Source: Gautieria morchelliformis (lineage: Eukaryota > Basidiomycota > Agaricomycetes > Gomphales > Gomphaceae). From it: 64,000 nucleotides of DNA. Made by a program: the position numbers and the translations under genes. The notes beneath the pieces were generated by a model. That model had not been told where the DNA came from. It searched no databases and worked only from the letters and a program-made list of their open reading frames with translations. Location of the stretch: positions 1 to 64,000 of the forward strand of contig WHVA01000514.1 of NCBI GenBank assembly GCA_015179125.1, in the 5' to 3' direction. Of the stretch, positions 56,790 to 64,000 are shown piece by piece; the first letter of the stretch is position 1; each line of letters opens with the position of its first letter.

Positions 56790-58320
56790 GGCATTGGAAG
56801 GATGCTGAAGACCTGGAGGTTCAAATCATGGAGGCAAGGAAGAGGGTCCTGGGTGAGGAGCATCCCCAGACACTGACCGCTATGGGCGACCTTGCCTCTA
56901 CCTATCAGACTAAAGGCTGGTGGAGGGATGCTGAGGAGCTGCAGGTTCAAGTCATGGAGGCAAGGAAGAGGGTCTTGGGTGAGGCGCATCCTGACACACT
57001 GACTGCCATGGGTACCCTTGCTGCAACCTATCAGAGTATGGGCCAGTGGATAGTTGCCAAAGAGCTAGAGGTTCAAGTCATGGAGGCAAGCAAGAGAGTC
57101 CTGGGTGAAGAGCATCCCCAGACACTGACCGCTGTGGGCAACCTTGCCTCTACCTATCAGACTCAGGGCCAGTGGAGGGATGCTGAGGAGCTGGAGGTTC
57201 AAGTTGTGGAGGCAAGAAAGAGGGTCCTGGGTGAGGAGCATCCTCAGACACTGACTGCTATGGGTAACCTTGCCTCTACCTATCGGACTCAGGGCAGGTG
57301 GAAGGGTGCTGAAGAGCTGGAGGTTCAAGTCATGGAGGCAAGCAAGAGGGTCCTGGGTGAGGCACATCCTGACACACTGATTGCCATGGGCAACCTTGCC
57401 GCCACCTATCAGATTCAGGGCCAATGGAAGGATGCTGAAGAGCTGGAGGTCCAAGTTATGGAGGCAAGCAAGAGGGTCCTGGGTGAGGAGCATCCACAGA
57501 CACTGACCACTATAGGAAAGCTTGCCTCCACCTATTGGACTCAGAGCCGGTGGAGGGATGCTGAGGAACTGGAGGTTCAAGTCATAGAGGCAATGAAGAG
57601 GGTTCTGGGTGAGGAGCATCCCGACACACTCACTGCAAGGGGTGCCCTTGCTGCAACCTATCAGAGTATAGGCCAGTGGATAGTTGCCAACGAGTTAGGG
57701 GTTAAAGTAATGGAGTCAAGCAAAAGAGTTCTGGGTGAGGAGCATCCCCGGACACTGACCACTATGGGCAACCTTGCCTCTACCTATCAGACTCAGGGTC
57801 AGTGGAGGGATGCTGGAGAGCTAGAGGTTCAAGTCATGGAGGCAAGCAAGAGGGTCCTGGGTGAGGAGCATCCTCAGACACTGACTGCCATAGCCAACCT
57901 TGCTGCAACCTGTCAGTGTCTGGGCTGGTGGAAGGATGCTGAAGTGCTAGAGATTGAAGTCATGGAGGCAAGCAAGAGGGTCCTGGGTGAGGAGCACCCT
58001 GACACACTGACTGTCATGGGCAATCTTGCCTGCATCTATCAGACTCAGGGCCATTGGAAGGATGCTGAAGAGCTGGAGGTCCAAGTTATCAATGTAAAGA
58101 AGAGGGTCCTTGGTAAGGAGCATCCCTCTACACTGGCCACCATGGCAAGCCTTGCTGTAACCTATTGGAGTCTGGGCCGGTGGAAGGATGCCCAAGAGCT
58201 GGACATTCAAGTCATAGTGGCAAGCAAGAGGGTCCTAGGTGAGGATCATCCTGACACACTCACTGTCATGGGCAACCTTGCCTCCATCTACCAGACTCTG
58301 GGCCTTTGCAACTTTGCATT
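56790..58320 (+). repeat. Twelve near-identical 126-bp TPR repeats
   Basis: Twelve copies of a 42-residue kinesin-light-chain-type TPR (core KRVLGEEHPQTLTAMGNLAS then TYQTQGQWRDAEELEVQVME). Counting RVLG gives 12. Variation is concentrated at a few places: Q or D after EHP, T/A/V before MGN, and the residues round TQGQW. High DNA identity between units indicates recent amplification or gene conversion; antisense frames here are artefacts of the repeat. Confidence 0.93.
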
Positions 58321-58620
58321 GGAATGTGACAGCCATTATTGGAAGCATAAGGAATACGATGCAATGGCTAATGGTCATAACCCTCAGCCTGCTCACTCCA
58401 CTAATCAATCCAACAACAATGCCACTAACAATAATCAGTCTTCCAGTGGTTATAATAACAGCAAGAACTGCAACAAGACCGATAACGATGGCAAGAACTC
58501 CAACAACAACAAGACCTTGGTCAACAACAAGAGCCAGCCTGACATCTTGAGCAAGCTCAGGAAAGATGGCAAACTTCTCCCCGAGGAACACCAATGTCGG
58601 GTCAACCAAGGCCTTGGTCT
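58315..58620 (+). other. Gag-like tail fused to the TPR array
   Basis: After the last TPR the frame changes character: a short helical piece ending HYWKHKEYD, an Asn/Ser-rich linker and DILSKLRKDGKLLPEEHQ followed by GLGLLCS. This order, a basic KLxKDGKLxPEExQxR segment right before a cysteine cluster, resembles the C-terminal part of Ty3/gypsy Gag ahead of its zinc knuckle. The knuckle itself is not completed. I infer that a gag fragment was joined in frame to the array; the alternative is a coincidental low-complexity tail. Confidence 0.5.
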
Positions 58621-58831
58621 GCTTTGCAGCACCAAGGTATCCTTTTTTGTTTGTTCCCGGTGGGCTATCTATTTTGACCCTTTGGGTTCTTTAGGTTTTT
58701 TCAGTGTTGGCCCCCCTGGTTTTACCCAAGATGTTCACTCTCAGGCCACATTGAGGCCCTGCATGGGGTTCGAAGCTTTATTGTCTCTGCCCACCAAGAG
58801 TTACTTAGAGCTTTCAATTGTGGTAAAATGA

Positions 58832-59736
58832 GCTTTACTTATCCCAAGTTTTATTTACCCCAATGCACTCACCTTACCGATGTGTTTGACCTAACCCCTG
58901 TGCAAAGCATGGGTATCCACCCTAGTCTATATACTAAAGTTGCTCCCAGGGTGCTTGTGGGATTTTTACTTAGTACTTACCTATCCCCATGTGGGTGGTC
59001 TCCACCGCTATGTGATAAGTTTACTAGGGAGGTTAATCAAAAAGGCCACGTGACACAGCATATATGAGTATATAATATATATTACAAGAGTATCAATAAC
59101 AACATATAGGAATATATAGTAGTATTTATAAGGAGAATAATAGATGTTATTAGAAGATTCTGTATATATTTAAACATCTCAGAGATATATATACATATGA
59201 GAGAGTATTAGACTACCAGATAGAGTAACAGATACTTGGAGAGATACTTCTAACAGATATGAGTAGGAGTATTAGTATGAATAGTTATAATGAGAGAGTA
59301 TTAGAGTACAGTATGAAGTAATAGTATTTGGATAGATATTTGTAATATATATGAAAATGAGTATTAATATGAATAGTTATAATGATATAGTGTGTATTAA
59401 AAGTTGGTAGAAAAAATAAGAAGATGCATAAAAATCAAAAGAGGCATTCTTGTCAGCAGAGCCGCCACTCGGGAGGGACAAAAGTAGAAATAAAATTGCC
59501 ATATACTTTCAGGGTCTTCTTGTCTATAGTCTGAGAATAAAATGGGTGAAGCTACATGTAATAAAAAGTTGCAAGCATCCACCTAGCATCAGTCGCTGGT
59601 GGTCTCTTCCCAGCATTGTGCCACATCCAGGCTTATCCTGGTGCAAAAGCACGGATCTTTATCATATCATTTATACATATATTCAACATAATATATACTC
59701 CTGAGGATCTCCTTACCTAGATTGCTGACCACATAG
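58832..59736. repeat. Unclassified repeat shared with 40.6 kb and 62.3 kb
   Basis: The string acttatcccaagttttattt and the following acctaacc...gggtatccacc recur, inverted, at 40,575-40,660. The stretch tttttacttagtacttacctatccccatgtgggtggtctccacc...ttactag (58,965-59,030) and ccagcattgtgccacatccaggcttatcctggtgcaaaagca (59,612-59,655) occur together in compact form, inverted, at 62,280-62,482. The copy here is therefore split by about 580 bp of AT-rich sequence (59,031-59,608), which contains the short repeat also seen at 35.75 kb. No gene. Confidence 0.6.
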
Positions 59737-60218
59737 CTACTGAGAAGGCCAGTCTACTGGACTATGGAACTCAGGGGTAGGGAAATGGAAAAGGAGAAGA
59801 GGAAGGAGGAGGGGAAAAAGGAGGAAAATAGAGGATAAAAGGAACCAGTGGGTTGTCCCCTGACAGTTGGCTATTGTGGTCAGTGTTTGGGGATGCTCCT
59901 CCTCCAGGAGCCTCTTCATTGCTTCTATGACTTGAACCTCCAGCTCCTCAGCATCTCTCCACCGGCCCTGGGTCTGATAAATGGAGGCAAGGTTGTCCAT
60001 AGTGGTCAGTGTCTGGGGATGCTCCTCACCCAGGACCCTCTTCCTTGCCTCCATGACTTGAACCTCCAGCTCCTCAGCATCCCTCCACTGGCCCTGAGTC
60101 CGATATGTGGAGGCAAGGTTGCCCATAGTAGTCAGTGTCTGGGGATGTTCCTCACCCAGGACCCTCTTGCTTGCCTCCATGACTTGAACCTCCAGTGCTT
60201 CAGCATCCTTCAGTGAGG
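59737..60218 (-). pseudogene. TPR array fragment, left arm
   Basis: On the minus strand about three units of the same 42-residue repeat are present (KRVLGEEHPQTLTTMGNLAS etc.), followed after TLTTIANCQGTTHW by a hydrophobic Leu/Phe-rich tail and FHSPVDWPSQ. The upstream side is cut by LTR E. The same end sequence, including the non-TPR tail, occurs inverted at 62,120-62,260, so both fragments derive from one gene end different from the one at 58.3 kb. Confidence 0.8.
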
Positions 60219-61436
60219 TGTCAAGATTGGTTTTTAGGCGTTAATATCATGTATTAGTGAACACAGCGCATGTCCGAATAGCTTGTGTGAAGAAGTGTGC
60301 TGTTCGGCGAATAAGATGAACCAATAAATGTTCATAAGGTAAGAGGGCTGCCCGAATGGAGCTCGCCCTATCTACAGTCATAGCGAAGTAGCCCGTGACA
60401 CTTGATGATGTAATGTGCAAGGTGTTATGGAAATGTTGTTCAGCAGTAACAATCCTTTCGCCAGTGAAGGTGCTCCTTTGGAGCCCTTCGCCGACAGGGC
60501 CAATAATAGTACGAAGACTAAGGTAGTGAAGGTGAAGTATGAAAACTCACCAGTGGTGCTTAAGTCCTCCTCTGGTCACAGTGAGGTCAAGTTTTGCACA
60601 AGATAGATGTATGATAATTGAACTGGGGAATGAATATACATGCGAATGTAAACTACTTATATCAAATGGTCATATGATATCAGCGAATAGGAAAGAGGCC
60701 GTCATGAGGCAGGGTTGGATAGGGGTGTGCAGTCAAGATACAAATAGATGAAACATATATGCAATAGAGGAAGGGAGGAGTGTGAACATGAAACAACGGA
60801 GGGAGAGAGGATGAAGGCACCTATGTAAGAAAACACGCCTTGAGACCTGCATACATGTTACCCTGCACGGACTCTTTGTCTGCTGGGTTGATCCCACATG
60901 ATCTATGGGTAGGACACCCTGCGAATGCATTCCGGCCATAGGAACACCCAAAGGGGGTTGAGTTGAGAAGATGATGGGGCCAGTGATGAACCATCATGCT
61001 GGGTAAAGCATGTTGATTGTGTTTGATGGCATGCCTGCTGGCGAATAACGCGAGTAGCGAACAACCATTCGTGAGTTCGGAAAAGAGCGAATGGAGTGAA
61101 CATAGAGGAGGAGTGGTCAAAGGGAAGGTCGAACTCAGGCGAACATGCAGGAGGTGCGGTGAAGGGGAAAGTAGGGATAGCTGGGTAAGGGAAATAAACG
61201 GGTCATGATAGGTTGATCCCACACGATTGAGTCGAGGGGATGATGGGACCAGTGATGAACCATCGAGCTGGGTAAAGGATGTCGATCGGGTTTGATGGTG
61301 TGCCTACTGGTGAATGATGCGAGCAACAAATAGCCTTTCGGCAAATCTGGCGAAGAGCAAATGGAGCGAACATAGAAGTGGAGTGATGAAAGGGAGAATG
61401 GAGTTATTGGATACAAGAAATGATTGAGTCATGACA
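60219..61436 (+). mobile_element. Solo LTR, family 1, copy E
   Basis: The 1,218-bp copy starts TGTCAAGATTGG and ends GAGTCATGACA. Flanking pentamers are TGAGG (60214-60218) and CGAGG (61437-61441), a target duplication with one transition. Its 3' part is a partial tandem duplication: ggttgatcccacacga... restarts at about 61,210 after an internal ...GGGTCATGATA, repeating sequence from about 60,890-61,205. It is inserted at the edge of a TPR fragment. Confidence 0.88.
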
Positions 61437-61574
61437 CGAGGCTGCAGAATTGAGGGAAGTGAAGAAGGTCATCCTTGATTCATTTGGCCAAGCCCTTGTA
61501 AGCAAAGTGACAAGGTGCAGCATAATTCCATTGAGTCTGAGTGGAAGCTCTGGAGAACTCGATGAAGAAATGAA

Positions 61575-62116
61575 GCAAGAGAGTCCTGGGTGAGGAGCAT
61601 CCCCAGACACTAACTGCTATGGGTGACCTTGTCTCCACCTATCTGACTCAGGGCCAGTGGAGGGATGCTGAGGAGCTAGAGGTTCAAGTTGTGAAAGCAA
61701 GAAAGAGGGTCCTGGGTGAGGAGCATCCTCAGACACTGACCGCTATGGGCGACCTTGCCTCTACCTATTGGACTCAGGGCAGGTGGAGGGATGCTGAGGA
61801 GCTGCAGGTTCAAGTCATGGAGGCAAGCAAGAGAGTCCTGGGAGAGGAACATCCCCAGACACTGACTACTATGGGCAACCTTGCCTCCACATATCGGGCT
61901 CAGGGCTGGTGGAGGGATTCTGAGGAGCTGGAGGTTCAAGTCATGGTGGCAAGGAAGAGGGTCCTGGGTGGGGAGCATCCCCAGACACTGACCACTATGG
62001 ACAACCTTGCCTCCATCTATCGGACCCAGGGCTGGTGGAGAGATGCTGAGGAGCTGGAGGTTCAAGTCATGAGGCAACCAAGAGGCTCCTGGATGAGGAG
62101 CATTCCCAGACACTGA
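61575..62116 (+). pseudogene. TPR array fragment, right arm
   Basis: About four and a half 42-residue TPR units are open on the plus strand (KRVLGEEHPQTLTTMGNLAS type). Near 62,070 a one-base loss turns VMEATKRLLD into a different frame, and the array ends at the same cagggcacaacccactgg tail as the left arm. The 61,442-61,570 segment upstream is not TPR and was not recognised. Confidence 0.8.
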
Positions 62117-62482
62117 CCACTAGAGCCAACTGTCAGGGCACAACCCACTGGTTCCTTTTATCCTCTATTTTCCTCCTTTTTCCCCTCCTCCTTCCTCTTC
62201 TCCTTCTCCATTTCCATACCCCTGGGTTCCATAGTCCAGTAGACTGGCCTTCACAGTAGCTATGTAGTCAGCACCTTAGGTATGGAGATCCCCAGGAGTA
62301 TATATTATGTTGAATATATGTATATATGATATGATTAGGGGGTAGATCCATGCTTTTGCACCAGGATAAGCCTGGATGTAGCACAATGCTGGGAAGAGAC
62401 CCATGCTAGTAAACTTATTACATAGCGGTGGTGGAGACCACCCACATGGGGATAGGTAAGTACTAAGTAAAAATTGCACAAG

Positions 62483-63349
62483 TGTCATGATTCTTTTATT
62501 CTACAAATCAGCCATCCATATTCAGCGAACGAACATCCCCAATATGGGACCTTCAAACTCTTCACCGAAGTATTCTTCGCAGAACCCTTTTTGCATTCGC
62601 TGATCTATCATTCACATCAGGGCCCCGGCCTGTGGAGCCATCCTCGATCATAGAACCATCACCTGTGAAACTCCCACTCCATGAATGACCCTCATGCTCA
62701 GGACCCATTCGGCAGTGTTGGTTGCAGCCTCCGTGCAGGTTAGCATCAATGAGCTTGAGACTGCTGCAGAATAGGACAGTAAGAGCTGCCAAGGTGTGGA
62801 ATCTCTATTAATCTTTCCAAAGCCCCTCTTGCTTGTTGGAATTAGCTTCGCTACGGGCTCCACTCTATATAGTATGTTTCCCCTTTGTTTGTAAGGCAAC
62901 TGTGCATCTCTTGTAATACTCTGAACCACCCGGCCTCTTTCTCATTCGCCAGTAGCATACATGTATTCTCTATAAAAAGGACTCACCTCTCATGTATGCT
63001 CCCTAGTTCAATTATCATATGTCTTCCTTGTGCATTACCTTGCCCACTTGTGAAAAACCAACTCTTGAGCTCTACCCTTCTATCTTGCCCCTCGTTCATA
63101 TCAGGACTGGGAACATCACTAGTGAGTTAAAACTACCAATTCTCATTACTCTGAACCCTTGGGATTACTCTATGCCTGTTGGTGAAGGCCTCTAGAGGAG
63201 TGCCTTCACCAATGAAGGGGTCATCTACCTCAGATAACCCTTCTTCATCACTTCAGACAATTTTGCCAAGTGTTGTAAAGGCTTTGCTTCAACTGTAGAC
63301 TCAGGGTCCATCTATTGTATACTCCCTCGTAGTATTAGTAGTAAGCTGG
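62483..63349 (-). mobile_element. Solo LTR, family 2, copy G, truncated
   Basis: Starts TGTCATGATTC on the plus strand (3' end of the LTR) and follows copy F in reverse, with a perfectly paired hairpin (63181-63210) and the conserved TTCAATTATCATA block near 63,005. It stops at a TA where a Tc1/mariner-like element begins, so its 5' end is missing or beyond the window. ACAAG precedes it, but the second target duplication cannot be seen. Confidence 0.8.
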
Positions 63350-64000
63350 TACAGTCGCGGACAACCAAAGTCCACCAACTTAGTAGCCGGTGACTGAGAG
63401 ATTTGGGGGGTAATCTGACTTCAGATTTGGACTCAGGAATGCAAAATACATTGAAAAACACTCCTTTGGAATTTTTCCCACGAGGATTTCGGCCGGCCAA
63501 ATTTTTGGACAAAGATTTCAAAAATTTAACATATAAAGGGTCATTTATTCGGTGTCTAAAGTAGGTACGTGTCAGTTGTGGCTGACAATTGCATAAAGAT
63601 GCATCATAGCACTGTGTGAGACTGTACGATGGCCCTTTCGTTTTCTAATGGCCCATGCTGCTGCCTGCCCTGTCAGGCCAATCCTGTAAGCACTCATGAA
63701 CCGCCAGGCTCTGTTGATAAAACGTCGGATGACATCCACCGGGCAAGCATTGAGAGCAGCAAATCCTGCTTTTTTGGCATCATCGAAGGTTCTCTTGGGC
63801 ACTTGCCGATATCTGTACTTCACCCACCCGCAATACTTAGACAATGTGAATAAGTTGACAAATTACCAATTGAAGCAACAGTAAATATTACCATTTCAAT
63901 GGGATTGAGTTCACAGTGGAACTTTGGGAGGAATATGCATTCATGCCCAGCCTCTTTTATGAGTGTTTCAAGCATAGACACCTGGTTTACAAAGTCATCT
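63350..64000 (-). mobile_element. Tc1/mariner-like element, cut by window end
   Basis: A TA at 63,350-63,351 is followed by CAGTCGCGGACAACCAAAG, the likely terminal inverted repeat. The minus-strand gene inside carries a DDE-type transposase, so this is an autonomous type of element. The other terminus lies beyond the window. Confidence 0.7.
63572..64000 (-). CDS. Tc1/mariner-superfamily transposase, C-terminal part
   Basis: The visible part reads, upstream exon first: ECIFLPKFHCELNPIEM, holding the last catalytic acidic residue (E of PIE), then an intron of about 55 bp (gtaata...ctaag), then YCGWVKYRYRQVPKRTFDDA, ACPVDVIRRFINRAWRFMSA and RIGLTGQAAAWAIRKRKGHR, ending IVSHN and a stop at 63,572-63,574. 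This matches a basidiomycete family of DDE endonucleases I know from sequence. No lesion is seen in the visible portion; the N-terminal half lies outside the window. Confidence 0.8.

Larger units (their letters stand above)
54213..58831 (+). pseudogene. Patatin / NB-ARC / TPR NLR-like protein, probably disrupted
   Basis: A fungal STAND protein with an N-terminal lipase effector, a nucleotide switch and a repeat sensor, of the class linked to non-self recognition. ATG at 54,213 leads to IRLLSL joined to DGGGIRGLSELIILQEIMQR, then GTSTGG (nucleophile serine), CAIWEAARATTAAPTFFKR and FVDAGLG with the dyad aspartate, so the patatin catalytic residues are intact. NB-ARC: GVGGAGKTQIALKF (Walker A, near 55,650), GWLLFLDNADD (Walker B), NIIVTSRN, ELGYLALAIVQAGVYIS and FLHPLVHTWIRERLE. 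Then twelve 42-residue TPR units and an Asn-rich tail. Lesions: TGA at 55,201-55,203 just after ATAEETE, and a one-base frame slip near 55,940 between DRDINL and KYFPACKHGN. Introns were placed at 54,270, 54,460, 54,740 and 55,700. The open frame from 55,976 is 951 codons long, so the sensor part is still intact. Confidence 0.85.

Noticed and set aside
57065..57619. 184-codon minus-strand frame opposite the TPR repeats
   Set aside because: The repeat period is a multiple of three, so antisense frames stay open; it mirrors the TPR array.
1..64000. CRISPR arrays or bacterial-type operons
   Set aside because: No regular repeat-spacer arrays were seen, and the gene structure with spliceosomal introns is eukaryotic.

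Overview
This window looks like gene-poor, transposon-rich chromosomal DNA of a filamentous basidiomycete, probably an agaricomycete. The evidence is internal: coding regions split by many introns of about 50 bp (GT...CTAAC/CTNAC...AG), families typical of mushroom-forming fungi (DUF6533/DUF6534 membrane proteins, F-box proteins, S10 carboxypeptidases, salicylaldehyde-type aldehyde dehydrogenases, patatin/NB-ARC/TPR and NACHT NLR-like proteins) and fungal transposon types (Tad-like LINE, Ty3/gypsy, hAT, Helitron, Tc1/mariner-like). No rRNA, tRNA, CRISPR array or prokaryotic operon was seen. All family names come from motif recognition by eye, not from a database search.

Layout. 1-8.0 kb: a LINE (ORF1 plus start of ORF2) abutting a 5'-truncated gypsy element whose integrase gene is split by two solo LTRs in opposite orientation. 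8.1-9.0 kb: a TA-flanked inverted-repeat element. 9.0-10.1 kb: a decayed NACHT gene. 10.6-13.5 kb: one arm of an old inverted duplication carrying a DUF6533 gene. 14.3-16.1 kb: a GC-rich ORF split cleanly by a solo LTR. 16.5-19.7 kb: a decayed chromovirus. 20.0-21.0 kb: a solo LTR of a second, related family. 21.9-28.3 kb: the main host block, with an aldehyde dehydrogenase and a secreted S10 serine carboxypeptidase. 29.5-31.1 kb: an aldehyde dehydrogenase pseudogene. 31.3-35.4 kb: the second duplication arm, with a LINE 3' end inserted and a frameshifted DUF6533 copy. 36.66-44.73 kb: a hAT transposon with perfect 8-bp target duplication, holding a solo LTR and a Helitron-like element that itself holds another solo LTR. 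45.4-52.3 kb: host genes (DUF6534, F-box, aldehyde dehydrogenase). 52.6-53.4 kb: an ethanolamine-phosphate cytidylyltransferase relic. 54.2-58.8 kb: a patatin/NB-ARC/TPR NLR-like gene with twelve near-identical 42-residue repeats and a gag-like tail. 59.6-62.5 kb: two inverted TPR fragments around another solo LTR. 62.5-64 kb: a truncated solo LTR and the start of a Tc1/mariner-like element.

How it fits together. The intact host functions are aldehyde oxidation, secreted proteolysis, an F-box protein and membrane proteins of unknown role. The most interesting locus is the 54-62 kb NLR-like region: a predicted lipid-hydrolase effector, a nucleotide-binding switch and a rapidly amplifying repeat sensor, apparently broken by one stop and one frameshift and surrounded by repeat fragments. 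Eight solo LTRs and no complete LTR element indicate efficient LTR-LTR recombination. A run of apparent CGA-to-TGA stops in transposons and NLR-like genes suggests deamination of methylated CpG.
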